A DNA stretch of 64,000 nucleotides from Chthonomonadia bacterium (GCA_013314755.1 JABUFA010000014.1:1-64000), one strand, 5' to 3'. Positions 55,409 through 63,815 are shown, numbered from the stretch's first letter. Notes: generated by a model from the sequence alone, not told the origin. Made by a program: numbers and translations.

Positions 55409-56400
55409 CTGTTCTCACCTCCTTCCTGCACAAGGGCAGTTTCGGGACGGCTGACGCGCTCTTTCCCCACGTAGTGCAGGCGAAGCACCAGGTCCTGTTC
55501 GTAGTTGCCAAAGCCGCGCCCGAACAGGTTGAACCCGCCGACGTGTTCCGCGTCCGGTTTGACCCCAATGCGCACCGTAATGGGGTGGTGAGGCGCCAGC
55601 ATCAGGTCCGCAATAGTGGTTTCAGAGACAGGAGTGCCGTCCACGTAACTGCCTTCTGCATCTACCGACCAGATTTTTAACATGCCGTACTGCGTCATGT
55701 AGTCGTTCCACCAGGGTGGATTGAGCCGCCCCCGCCTGCCGCCAAAGTCACCGGGGGATGTCCATGTACCGATTTCCACCCCGTTAATCCAAACCGTGAT
55801 GTCGGAGGGATAGTTGTTATCGTGGTTAGGAGCTTCCGAGCAGATTTCCATCAGCAGCTCCAGGCGGCGAATCTCTGTGCCTGCGCCAAGCGTGCAGGGA
55901 AATACATACTCCACAAACCCTTCCGCCATCCACAGCAGCTGGGCAGTAGCGCGTTCAGGCTCGAAGAACGACTGAGGGTCATCCAGAAAGCCGATGATGC
56001 GCTCCCGGTTAGCCAGCCCGCAGGTGGGGGTAGGATTGACCAGCGTATACAATCCAATCGGCATGGCAATCTCTTCAACGCGGTCTTCCACAGAGTGAGT
56101 TGGCTCAAAGGAGATAATAAAGCGGTCATAAGCCAGGCGACAGCGCTTCTGCATTCCCTGAACCCCGGGCTTGTACTCGGTTTTGATCAGCCCAATCTGT
56201 TCGAGGAGCTGTGCGTGTTTGGTCACTGCGGGCTGAGAGATACCCAGTGCCTGCCCCAGCTCGTTGATGTTCCGCTCGCCCTGCGCGAGAAGCTCCAGCA
56301 TTCGCACCCTCGTTTCCGACGACAGCGCTTTGAACAGCTCGATGCTGTCTGCGCCGTGCACTTCTAAAATATGCGCCCGCATGGCACACCTCAAAAACAT
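55405..56400 (-). CDS. ArsR-type regulator with C-terminal sensor domain (copy 2)
   Basis: 331 residues. An ArsR winged helix at about 18-85 (LFKALSSETRVRMLELLAQGERNINELGQALGISQPAVTKHAQLLEQIGLI) and the same C-terminal domain as copy 1: [107 protein letters not shown]. About half the residues match copy 1 by eye, including nearly the whole core of the extra domain. It heads the set mini-TM B, prepilin 2, GH43 and probably controls it. Confidence 0.85.
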   Translation of the reverse strand: MFLRCAMRAHILEVHGADSIELFKALSSETRVRMLELLAQGERNINELGQALGISQPAVTKHAQLLEQIGLIKTEYKPGVQGMQKRCRLAYDRFIISFEPTHSVEDRVEEIAMPIGLYTLVNPTPTCGLANRERIIGFLDDPQSFFEPERATAQLLWMAEGFVEYVFPCTLGAGTEIRRLELLMEICSEAPNHDNNYPSDITVWINGVEIGTWTSPGDFGGRRGRLNPPWWNDYMTQYGMLKIWSVDAEGSYVDGTPVSETTIADLMLAPHHPITVRIGVKPDAEHVGGFNLFGRGFGNYEQDLVLRLHYVGKERVSRPETALVQEGGENR

Positions 56401-56415
56401 AACCTGATGGCTATT

Positions 56416-56444
56416 ATTATAAACGATTGTCTATGATTATGCAA
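56416..56444 (-). promoter_or_regulatory. Promoter of ArsR-type copy 2
   Basis: Minus strand: TTGCAT (56439-56444), a 17-bp spacer and a perfect TATAAT (56416-56421). The start would fall near 56409, a few bases upstream of the coding region, so the leader is very short. The AT-rich spacer AATCATAGACAATCG is an imperfect inverted repeat. Confidence 0.75.
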
Positions 56445-56449
56445 GGGAT

Positions 56450-56740
56450 ATGAATGATTTTTCGGGGGCTTTCGCTAAAAAACGGTGTTTTTACAGGGAT
56501 AGAAGCACCCCCGAACGCAGTAAAGCATCTTATCCCTGTTGTCGTGCGGAACGAAATGAGGCATCCTCTGAGATTCTTCGCTTCACTCAGAATGACATAA
56601 ATACAGAACAGAACGACATAATTGTGTCCTTATCATGCTGAGCGCCGACGCGAAGCATCTCGTCGTTACAGGGTTGAGACCCTTCACTGCGTTCAGGGAA
56701 GCGGGCGAAGCCTGTTAATTTACTGATGCCAGGATGGCAG
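56450..56740. repeat. Repeat fragments between ArsR copy 2 and unknown gene
   Basis: This 350-base gap has no supported gene. It carries GAGATTCTTCGCTTCACTCAGAATGAC (56571-56597 region) and ATGCTGAGCG...CGAAGCATCTCG (about 56635-56670). These belong to the widespread dispersed non-coding sequence types in which TTCTGAGCG and GAAGCATCTC alternate. A shorter related piece lies at 53240-53285 after GH43. Confidence 0.6.
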
Positions 56741-56750
56741 AAACATGCCA

Positions 56751-58013
56751 TCAATAGAACCAAAAGACCCACCAGTTTTTCATCGGTTTGCCGTTATCGT
56801 CTCTGGAACGGTTGTTCAAGCCGGGCATGTTCTGCCACCAGTACACCAGCCATCTGCCCATGCAATCGGGAGCCAGCGTTTCGTAGCGCTTCAGCACCTC
56901 GCAGGTCCAGGGCTTTGCTACATCCTTACCATCTGCTCCACTGCCGATGCGCCAGTCTTCAATAGTGGACATCACCGGTTCGGTGTTGTTCAGGTCGTAG
57001 TGGCGTCGGGCATTGGGTGGGAAGTGCACGTTCCCGCCAGCTGCGACGTATCCCTCAATCCGCCAGGTCTGCTTGCCGTCAGTCACCACAGCGGTATGGG
57101 GGTCGGGGTAGCTGATGCCCTTCCCCTCTCCCCAGAGCGGATAGAAGGAGTTAAAGGGCAGTCCATAGCGACGGTCCAGGTCGAAGCCGGCGTACTTGTG
57201 AAAGTATCGAGTGAAGTAGGGGATAGCGCCGCTGTGGGCAAGCCCCTCCATCGAGTGCCCCAGGTTCTCCATTGCGCAACCGATGCCCCGGTCGTGGTTG
57301 ATGCAGTTGATTCGTACCGATCTGCCTGTCCACTTCTGGTCAGGGTCGCCGCCGTTGCCCGCCTGCACGTATTTGCCCGGGATGCGGCGGAACCGCTCGT
57401 CGTATACAGGCTTCAGCTCCACACATTCCAGACAGCGAAAATCGCCCGTTGCCGCGGCGGTAAACCACACCTCATGCACATATCCTCGGTCTACCAGCTC
57501 ATCCAGACGAAGGAAACGCCGTTTATTGCGCGGGTCGCGCACGCCGATATATTCCGCAAACCGCTCCGAGAAGAATCCGCCATAGTCGCAGTTGATTTCG
57601 TCCTGCCGTGCGTGTGGCTTGATGGGCGACCGGGAGCTGTTCCCCTGCTTGCGGTCGGGGTCGCGCAGGTCGACGAATCGCCAGATGGAGTATTCCAGAA
57701 AGGGCGGACTGCTGGGGTCTTTATAGCCGTGATACCTGCTGGCTTCGCGCATGGCAAGGATGAGCTGCTGTGCCAGACGAAGCGGTTTCTCCGGCTCTAC
57801 CTGATTGGAGAAGTTTATCAGCAGCACACGCGGGCGCATCTTCTGGATACGGTCGTGATTTCGCACCATCCACGCATCCGAGTTTGCTTTGCTCCAGCGG
57901 TTGGGCCAGACCGTGGGGTCGGCGGGGTCGTTCAGAGGTTTGGGTGTACCATCAGGATTGAAATGGCGTTGCCAGTCGATTGCATCCTGCTGATTTGTCC
58001 ACAGACGTCGCAT
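56751..58013 (-). CDS. Unrecognised 420-residue protein
   Basis: Start ATG 58013 with GAAGGAGTG upstream; no signal peptide or membrane segment. Function not recognised. Regions of note: RPRVLLINFSNQVEPE, DYGGFFSERFAEYIGV, YVHEVWFTAAATGDFRCLECVELKP, and INCINHDRGIGCAMENLGHSMEGLAHSG, where His-x3-Gly-x2-His plus Glu could bind a metal. The end is aromatic (WLVYWWQNMPG, NWWVFWFY). It is divergent from the GntR/LacI-type regulator, which may control it. Confidence 0.65.
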   Translation of the reverse strand: MRRLWTNQQDAIDWQRHFNPDGTPKPLNDPADPTVWPNRWSKANSDAWMVRNHDRIQKMRPRVLLINFSNQVEPEKPLRLAQQLILAMREASRYHGYKDPSSPPFLEYSIWRFVDLRDPDRKQGNSSRSPIKPHARQDEINCDYGGFFSERFAEYIGVRDPRNKRRFLRLDELVDRGYVHEVWFTAAATGDFRCLECVELKPVYDERFRRIPGKYVQAGNGGDPDQKWTGRSVRINCINHDRGIGCAMENLGHSMEGLAHSGAIPYFTRYFHKYAGFDLDRRYGLPFNSFYPLWGEGKGISYPDPHTAVVTDGKQTWRIEGYVAAGGNVHFPPNARRHYDLNNTEPVMSTIEDWRIGSGADGKDVAKPWTCEVLKRYETLAPDCMGRWLVYWWQNMPGLNNRSRDDNGKPMKNWWVFWFY

Positions 58014-58188
58014 GAGACACTCCTTCTACGTTGGGATACAGGTGTTCTTTCCGTTGCCACGCAGCGAAATCCTGCTTCTAGCTTCAACAGCCTTTCAAAC
58101 ACTACCATGATATAAAGCGGTTGAGGTTACTATAATGTAATTTTACAGGTGCCGATATGAAATTTTTCGGAAAATTATTCGAAAGTAC

Positions 58189-58217
58189 TTGACTTTTTCG
58201 GCAAGAGCATCTATACT
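58189..58217 (+). promoter_or_regulatory. Promoter of GntR/LacI-type regulator
   Basis: TTGACT (58189-58194), a 17-bp spacer and TATACT (58212-58217) lead to the regulator start at 58286. A repeated TTTTTCGG occurs at 58163-58170 and 58194-58201, 31 bp apart (three helical turns), and TTCGAAAG lies between them. These may be operator sequences for the divergent pair. Confidence 0.7.
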
Positions 58218-58285
58218 TGAGGTAATACAGTTCTATAACGCCTGAAGGGATTCTCACTCCGTTCGCCCAGAAAAGAGGATGCGTT

Positions 58286-59356
58286 GTGAAAGTCAAGCAC
58301 GTATGGGTGCGACAACAGGTACTGGAGGAGATTCGGCAGGGCAGATACGGTAATCGCCTGCCCACCAAACAGCAGCTCGCTGAGCGGTTTGGTGTGAGCG
58401 TTGGTACCATATCACGTGCGCTGGACGCTCTCTGCCAGGAAGGATGGCTGGAATGCAAGCGCGGTGTCGGCATCTATGCCTGTGTGCCCGCCCTTCCGCG
58501 TGTGAAACAGATTGCTTTCATCATCAGCGCACCTGTGGATGTTGTGGAACATACATATCACGGTCCGCTTTTCCGCGCCCTGCATGATGTCTGTGCGACC
58601 GCGAACGTCAACCTGATGGTGGCAGGTATTTCTCCTTCCGAGTGGCAGAACCTGCCGGAACGCTATCCTGGCGCTGCCTTCTATGTGGTCGCTCCACCGA
58701 TAGACAGCGTGGATGTGTTGACCAGCCTCTGGGAGGAGGGCGTTTCACTGGTGGTGGTCGGAGCTTCGTGGCAGGAACCGGTAGCGTTCCCCACGATAGA
58801 CAGCGACAACCGGGGCGGCGCACGGCGGGGAGTAGAATATCTCCTGCATCTCGGTCACCGACGCATCGCTTATGTGAACGGTACGGAAAACAGCTGCAAC
58901 TGCCGCGACCGACTGGCAGGCTATCTGGACGCTTTGCAGGCGTGGGGCATTGAAGCTAGACCGCAGTGGATTATCCATGCCGGCGATGATACCCATCTAT
59001 CGCCATCCGCACGCAACGCGCTGATGGACCTTCTGTTAACGCCCGAGCGACCCACGGCGGTCTTCTGTGCAGGATATTTCCTCGTGCTGGAAGTGATGGC
59101 ACTTGCAGAGCAGTTGGGCATCACTATCCCGCAACAGCTCAGCATCCTGGGCACCGACGACCCTGTATCGGCGCGGTATTTGAATCCGCCTTTGACTACC
59201 CTGCGCCAGCCGCTGTACCAGATGGGCAGGCGGGCAGCGCAGGTACTGCTGGAAAGCCTTTCGCACCAGCAGATGCCACAGGCGGTACACGAAAAACTGC
59301 CGGTGGAGCTGATTACACGCGCTTCGTGTGCGCCACCGACAGAGCAAAACCGGTAG
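58286..59356 (+). CDS. GntR/LacI hybrid transcriptional regulator (AraR-like)
   Basis: 356 residues from GTG 58286. Residues 1-70 form a GntR winged helix (VLEEIRQGRYGNRLPTKQQLAERFGVSVGTISRALDALCQEGWLECKRGVGIY). Residues about 75-350 are a LacI-type periplasmic-binding fold: IAFIISAP, GAAFYVVAPPID, FPTIDSDNRGGARRGVEYLLHLGHRRIAYVNG, AVFCAGYFLVLEVM and LSILGTDDPVSARYLNPPLTTLRQP. This combination is that of AraR, a sugar-released repressor. Here the effector is unknown. It lies upstream of prepilin 3 and divergent from the 420-residue unknown gene. Confidence 0.9.
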   Translation: MKVKHVWVRQQVLEEIRQGRYGNRLPTKQQLAERFGVSVGTISRALDALCQEGWLECKRGVGIYACVPALPRVKQIAFIISAPVDVVEHTYHGPLFRALHDVCATANVNLMVAGISPSEWQNLPERYPGAAFYVVAPPIDSVDVLTSLWEEGVSLVVVGASWQEPVAFPTIDSDNRGGARRGVEYLLHLGHRRIAYVNGTENSCNCRDRLAGYLDALQAWGIEARPQWIIHAGDDTHLSPSARNALMDLLLTPERPTAVFCAGYFLVLEVMALAEQLGITIPQQLSILGTDDPVSARYLNPPLTTLRQPLYQMGRRAAQVLLESLSHQQMPQAVHEKLPVELITRASCAPPTEQNR

Positions 59357-59424
59357 CAATCGTCTGCTCCGGCAGGCGTTCGCGATAAAAAAACAACAAC
59401 TCGTTCGAGGAGGTCGTTTCAACA

Positions 59425-60180
59425 ATGCGACGCAGTGGCTTTACGCTGATTGAGCTGCTGGTGGTTATCGCGATTATCGCGATACTGGCAGCCATTCTGT
59501 TCCCGGTCTTCTCGCAGGCACGCGAGCAGGCACGCAAAACCGCCTGTCTGTCCAACACCAAGCAGATTGGGCTGGCGGTCAGTATGTATGTGCAGGATTA
59601 CGATGAAACCTTCTTCCCCCAGCCCTGGCCTGGTGGATGCCCGGATGTGGGATACTTCACCACAAACCCCGCCCATCCCAAACAGCACTGGGCAACCATG
59701 ATTTACCCCTACGTGAAAAACGGTGGTCTGTTCGACTGCCCCAGCTACTCGGGCACGACGTATGTGGCTTCTTACGCGCTGTGGGTATGTGGTGACCCCG
59801 ACCGGAAGCCTATCGTGCCGTTCGTGGAGTACGGCATCAACGAGGTCATTCTGGGCACCAGCACGGGCAAGGCGCTGGCATCCATCCAAACGCCTGCAAA
59901 CATCGGCATTATCGCCGATAACAACTATATCTTCAGCTGGCGCAACTGTCTGGTCGGTCCACTGGACAGCCAGCCCCGTCTTTACTGGACCGAAGGGCGC
60001 GGCGGCTGGGAGTTCTATCAGGGTAACCCGCGCCACCAGGGCGGTATGAACTTCGTGTACGCCGATGGGCACTCGAAGTGGGCGCGTGCAACCGACAACC
60101 CCAACCCGAAGTCCGACCGCCCATACGAGTGGGGTTATTATCCTGTGCTGATGTCGGATGATATCTGCACACCACCATAA
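59425..60180 (+). CDS. Class III prepilin-like protein 3 (DUF1559 type)
   Basis: 251 residues, GAGGAGG upstream of the [31 protein letters not shown] is the prepilin signal, here with the usual Gly before Phe. The full H-X9-DG motif is present in [17 protein letters not shown]. It follows the GntR/LacI regulator by 68 bases and precedes mini-TM C by 9. The near-identical first 30 residues of the three prepilins contrast with divergent bodies, so they probably present different surfaces. Confidence 0.92.
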   Translation: MRRSGFTLIELLVVIAIIAILAAILFPVFSQAREQARKTACLSNTKQIGLAVSMYVQDYDETFFPQPWPGGCPDVGYFTTNPAHPKQHWATMIYPYVKNGGLFDCPSYSGTTYVASYALWVCGDPDRKPIVPFVEYGINEVILGTSTGKALASIQTPANIGIIADNNYIFSWRNCLVGPLDSQPRLYWTEGRGGWEFYQGNPRHQGGMNFVYADGHSKWARATDNPNPKSDRPYEWGYYPVLMSDDICTPP

Positions 60181-60189
60181 AGAGGACAG

Positions 60190-60390
60190 ATGGACACGAT
60201 GAACAAGAACGTTTCCACACCCGTAGCTATCGCCATTATCGTGGTGGTGCTGCTCGTGGTCGGCTTCTTCCTCTACCGGGGTATCACCGGCGGAGTACAG
60301 GGCAACGGTCGTGAGGGAGAGGTACAGGCTGCTCCGCCGGTGCCCGGTGGAGGCGCACCGCCCGACATGGCGATGCCGGGCACACGCTAA
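60190..60390 (+). CDS. 66-residue single-span membrane protein (mini-TM C)
   Basis: ATG 60190 or three codons later, with AAGAGGA upstream. MNKNVSTP, a hydrophobic helix (VAIAIIVVVLLVVGFF), exit LYRG, then a Gly/Pro/Ala-rich tail (GGVQGNG, APPVPGGGAPPDMAMPG). Third example of the mini-TM design next to a prepilin gene, 9 bases downstream. Function unknown. Confidence 0.72.
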   Translation: MDTMNKNVSTPVAIAIIVVVLLVVGFFLYRGITGGVQGNGREGEVQAAPPVPGGGAPPDMAMPGTR

Positions 60391-60402
60391 GCACCGCACA
60401 AT

Positions 60403-60426
60403 GCAGGGGACCTGCCGGTCCCCTGC
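60403..60426. terminator. GC hairpin between convergent genes
   Basis: GCAGGGGAC (60403-60411) and GTCCCCTGC (60418-60426) form a perfect 9-bp stem with a 6-base loop, between the mini-TM C stop and the DUF4190-like gene stop. There is no T-run. Confidence 0.6.
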
Positions 60427-60429
60427 CCC

Positions 60430-60729
60430 CTATCCCCGCGTGATGAGGTAGAAAAGACCGAGCACCCATGCCAGCACTGCCAGAACCGCGAGAGACAGCA
60501 AAACCACCCCGATAACGCCCAGAATATAGCCCGCCTCTGCCATTCCACGCCCCGACTCGGGGGCTTGACCCCGCCGGATAGCCTCGCGTTCAGCTTTACC
60601 CAGTATCCACGCGGGAATGGCAAACAACCCCATGGATACCAGCCCCAGTATGCCGAATATCAGCGCCAGTATCGCGCGTGAGCTGGGATACTCTCCGGTG
60701 CGCATCGGTGCTGGGGGTTGTATGGACAT
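60430..60729 (-). CDS. DUF4190-like small membrane protein
   Basis: 99 residues. A polar start with PPAPMRTGEYPSSRAILALIFGILGLVSMGLFAIPAWILGKAEREAIRRGQAPESGRGMAEAGYILGVIG is the DUF4190 pattern of two helices around a charged loop; a third hydrophobic stretch follows. Function unknown. It lies 58 bases after the ManD-type gene in the opposite direction of the mini-TM C gene. Confidence 0.75.
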   Translation of the reverse strand: MSIQPPAPMRTGEYPSSRAILALIFGILGLVSMGLFAIPAWILGKAEREAIRRGQAPESGRGMAEAGYILGVIGVVLLSLAVLAVLAWVLGLFYLITRG

Positions 60730-60787
60730 CGCTCATCCACCTCCGCTAACTATGGACACAGCACCGGCGTTCAGGGTTGCAGAGGCA

Positions 60788-61975
60788 TCAGTATCGGTGC
60801 ATCGTTCCGTCCTCGCGGCGCACCAGTGGCATCCACGCCCGTTGATAGGGATATTTCGCGGCTAACTCTTCGTTGATATCCAGCCCAATGCCCGGACGCT
60901 CCGGCGGATAGGCATAGCCATCCCGAAACTCACATGCACCGGGCATAACCTCGTACGCCTCCTGGGGGAAGGTGACCCACTCCTGCACGCCGAAGTTCGG
61001 AATGACCATATCCAGATGCACCGCCGCCGCCTGCGCGATGGGTCCCAGGTCCGCCGCGCCGTGAAATGCCATCTGCACCCCATAGGTCTCGGCAACCGCG
61101 GCGACCTTGCGCATCTCGGTAATGCCTCCGATATGCATCGGCGCACAGCGCAGGTAGTCAATCCATCGGTTTTGCAATAGTGGCAGGGCATCGTATCGGT
61201 TATGCACGATCTCGCCCATCGCCAGCGGAGTGGTAGAAGCCTGCCGCACCAGCGCAAAGCTCCCTATCTGCTCCGGGGGAAGCGGGTCCTCCAGGAAGAA
61301 CAGACGGTAAGGCTCCAGCTGCTTCGCCAGCCATGCCGCCTGAATGGGCGTTAACTGTTCGTGCACGTCATGGCACAGCTCCACCGTGTCTCCCAGCTGT
61401 TTGCGCAGGTACTCGAACAGCTTCACATGCTCCAGCATGTAGGGAGTGGGCTCAAAGTACTGGGTGGGGGGAATGCTTGCACGCGGCGGCGGTTGGGTGC
61501 GCACCATGCCCGAGCCGCCATATCCGCCAATCTGTGCGCGAATGACCCGGTAGCCCTTCGCCTGCAGGTGGCGAACGCTTTCCTCCACCTCTTCGGGAGT
61601 TCTTCCGCCCGCATGTCCGTAGCACAGCACCTTATCGCGCGCGGCGCCGCCCAGTAGCTGATAAACGGGCATGTTCGCCAGCTTGCCCTTGATGTCCCAC
61701 AGCGCGATGTCTATCGCGCCAATCGCCGCCGCATACACTGGTCCCCCGCGCCAGTAGGTATGGTGGTACAGGAAGTACCAGATGTCCTCAATCCGCTGGG
61801 GGTCCATGCCAATCAGCAGGTGCGAACAGTGCTCAATCGCCTCAGCGACAGCAAGTTCACTGCCGTTCAGCGTGCCGTCACCGACGCCATATACCCCTTC
61901 ATCGGTCATCACCTTCACCAGCACGTAGTTGCGTCCGGGACAGGTGAGTATCACACGCACTTCCGTAATCTTCAT
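60788..61975 (-). CDS. Enolase-superfamily dehydratase, mannonate dehydratase (ManD) type
   Basis: 395 residues. Capping domain ITEVRVILTCPGRNYVLVKVMTDEGVYGVGDGTLNG, then the barrel with HDVHEQLTPIQAAWLAKQLEPYRLFFLEDPLPPEQ, LAMGEIVHNRYDALPLLQNRWIDYLRCAPMHIGGI and FHGAADLGPIAQAAAVHLDMVIPNFGVQEWV, and a final EELAAKYPYQRAWMPLVRREDGTMHRY. This pattern is that of D-mannonate dehydratase, which makes 2-keto-3-deoxygluconate; close relatives have weak or other activity. Its start overlaps the epimerase-like gene's stop. Pairing with a uronate-dehydrogenase-like gene suggests hexuronate breakdown. Confidence 0.85.
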   Translation of the reverse strand: MKITEVRVILTCPGRNYVLVKVMTDEGVYGVGDGTLNGSELAVAEAIEHCSHLLIGMDPQRIEDIWYFLYHHTYWRGGPVYAAAIGAIDIALWDIKGKLANMPVYQLLGGAARDKVLCYGHAGGRTPEEVEESVRHLQAKGYRVIRAQIGGYGGSGMVRTQPPPRASIPPTQYFEPTPYMLEHVKLFEYLRKQLGDTVELCHDVHEQLTPIQAAWLAKQLEPYRLFFLEDPLPPEQIGSFALVRQASTTPLAMGEIVHNRYDALPLLQNRWIDYLRCAPMHIGGITEMRKVAAVAETYGVQMAFHGAADLGPIAQAAAVHLDMVIPNFGVQEWVTFPQEAYEVMPGACEFRDGYAYPPERPGIGLDINEELAAKYPYQRAWMPLVRREDGTMHRY

Positions 61976-62856
61976 GAAGCACCTCCCGTTAGCTTGGGCA
62001 GCAGATGGTTTGCCCTCCAGCCCAGTTCACGCTCTATCTTTGCGGTGCTGTACAGCCCCTGATTGCCCTGAATACCCTGTGCCAGCGGGAGCCACTGTGG
62101 CAGAAAGCGTGCAATCAGCTCCTGCGTCGGTTCAGGGCGGTTGGTAAGGGGCGCTACCACATAGTAAACGGCAAAATCGGGGGCGTCCTCCTTTTCCAGC
62201 GACAGCCGAAACGCCTCCGCCGCGTCCACCGAGTGCACATAGTGCCAGGTGCTGACCAGATAGCCCTCGTGATGGGGGCGTTTCAACTGCTCCAGCGGGC
62301 GCGGATGATAATCCTTGAACCAGCTGGGGCGCCAGATAGCACACAGTCGCAGGCAGTGGGTGCGGATGCCGTACGCGCTGTGGAACGCCCGTGCGGTGAT
62401 TTCGTTCACGTACTTGGACAGCGCGTAGTTGTCCTGCGGGTCGGCAGGTTGCTCTTCATCAATGGGAAGCCTCTGCAGGGGAAAGCCCTTTTCCGAAATG
62501 CGATAGGGTCCCAGTCCCAGCGCGTTGATACTGCTGGCAAACGCCACCCGTTTGACCCCGTGGTGCTGTGCTGCCTCGTACAGGTTCCACGTGCCCACCG
62601 TGTTCACGGCGAACGTCTCCGGTCCCGCTCCGGGTATCGCTCCGAGATGCGCGATGGCATCCACTCCTTCCGTGGCTCGCAGGCACGCTTCCTTGTCCGT
62701 CAGGTCGCCCAGCAGAAAGGGCAAATCGCGGCGCACATCTTCGCACTCTTCTGGCAGGGGCTTCTTGTCCATCAGCACCAGGCTGTGCCGGGCGCAAAGT
62801 GCCTGCGCTACATACTGCGCCAGTTTTCCCGCTCCTCCTGTTATCAGAATGCGCAA
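61972..62856 (-). CDS. NAD-dependent extended SDR, uronate-dehydrogenase-like
   Basis: 294 residues. RILITGGAGKLAQYVAQAL carries the Gly-rich NAD loop, GDLTDKEACLRATEGVDAIAHLGAIPG follows, and YALSKYVNE gives the Tyr-x3-Lys pair. The pattern INALG...DNYALSKYVNEITARAFHSAYGIRTHCLRLCAIW is seen in uronate dehydrogenases and sugar-nucleotide epimerases. It is co-translated with the ManD-type enzyme. Uronate oxidation followed by dehydration is one plausible route; an epimerase role is the alternative. Confidence 0.8.
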   Translation of the reverse strand: MRILITGGAGKLAQYVAQALCARHSLVLMDKKPLPEECEDVRRDLPFLLGDLTDKEACLRATEGVDAIAHLGAIPGAGPETFAVNTVGTWNLYEAAQHHGVKRVAFASSINALGLGPYRISEKGFPLQRLPIDEEQPADPQDNYALSKYVNEITARAFHSAYGIRTHCLRLCAIWRPSWFKDYHPRPLEQLKRPHHEGYLVSTWHYVHSVDAAEAFRLSLEKEDAPDFAVYYVVAPLTNRPEPTQELIARFLPQWLPLAQGIQGNQGLYSTAKIERELGWRANHLLPKLTGGAS

Positions 62857-62915
62857 CGCTCGTTACCTCCGCTTCACAGGAGATATCGCCTCCCGTGTGG
62901 AATTAGCACTGCGCA

Positions 62916-63815
62916 ATGGGTTCTGCGAAACGAGACTGGCTTCCTGCCCGCTTTGCGCTGTTGCTGACCTGCGTGCCGCAAATGGGTGAAGCGCAGATTG
63001 CACGGGTATTACAGCACTGGGCGCGTTCAGGGGTGTCGGTGGACGAGTTCCTGCGCCTGCCGCCGGAGGTGCTTCAGCAGGAATGGGGCATTAGCCCACA
63101 GGCAGCGGAGGCTCTTGCTGGCGATAGGTGGCGCAAGCGCTTCGAGCAGATGGATACCCTTGTCCGTCGGCACGGCGTGCACGTGCTGACCGCTCAGCAT
63201 CGGCTCTATCCGCTGGCGCTGGAGTCCTTCTGTGAACAGCCGCCGCCGGTCATGTTCGCGCACGGTCGAGTAGAACTTCTACAGGAGGGATGGCGGTTCG
63301 CGGTGGCGTGTTCGCGGGGCGCACCGCAGATGGCGCTGGAGGCGGTGGACGAAATCACGCAGGGGGCAATCCGCGAAGGAGGCGTTCCTGTGACCGGTCA
63401 CAACACCCCACCCTATCAGCGCACTGCGCTGGCATCCATTCGGCAGGAACACCCGTCCATCACCGTGCTGGACAGAGGGCTTGTCTCCGCGCTGGGAGAG
63501 GGGCTGAACCGTCCGCTATTTGCAGCGGCGCGACTGTATGAGCTGGAGTTCCGTGCCGACCGCGACCTGGTGCTCTCGCCGTTTCCCCTGCAGGTGGGAA
63601 ACCTGGGCTTGCATAACCAGCGGCGGGACGAGCTGATATTCGCGCTGGCGGATGTCATCTTTGCGGTATGGATACGGGCAGGCGGTGTGATGGAGAGACT
63701 GTGCCGGAGGGCGAAGGAGCTGGGCAAGCGCATTGAGGTCTGGAAAGCCCCCGATGGCACGGTTTCCGAAGGCGTCAGGCGTCTGGCAGAAAGCGAGGAG
63801 CACGGGGGAGTATAA
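62916..63815 (+). CDS. Divergent DprA/Smf-like protein
   Basis: 299 residues. The N-terminal half holds a helical, SAM-like part (ARFALLLTCVPQMGEAQIARVLQHW, WGISPQAAEAL) followed by YPLALESFCEQPPPVMFAHGRVELL, which resembles the DprA entry region (YP..L......P..L...G). The Rossmann-like half keeps LSPFPLQVGNLGLHNQRRDELIFALADVIFAVWIRAGGVMERLCRRAKELGKRIEV in place of the usual SExP.........RNRiiagLsd. The loop SGLALGID is missing, replaced by ACSRGAPQMALEAVDEI. It may not do the RecA-loading job of DprA. Confidence 0.65.
   Translation: MGSAKRDWLPARFALLLTCVPQMGEAQIARVLQHWARSGVSVDEFLRLPPEVLQQEWGISPQAAEALAGDRWRKRFEQMDTLVRRHGVHVLTAQHRLYPLALESFCEQPPPVMFAHGRVELLQEGWRFAVACSRGAPQMALEAVDEITQGAIREGGVPVTGHNTPPYQRTALASIRQEHPSITVLDRGLVSALGEGLNRPLFAAARLYELEFRADRDLVLSPFPLQVGNLGLHNQRRDELIFALADVIFAVWIRAGGVMERLCRRAKELGKRIEVWKAPDGTVSEGVRRLAESEEHGGV

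Noticed and set aside
56745-58115. 456-codon plus-strand frame opposite the unknown 420-residue gene.
   Set aside because: The minus-strand frame has a ribosome site and protein-like composition; the plus frame has neither. This remains slightly uncertain because the minus product is itself unrecognised.
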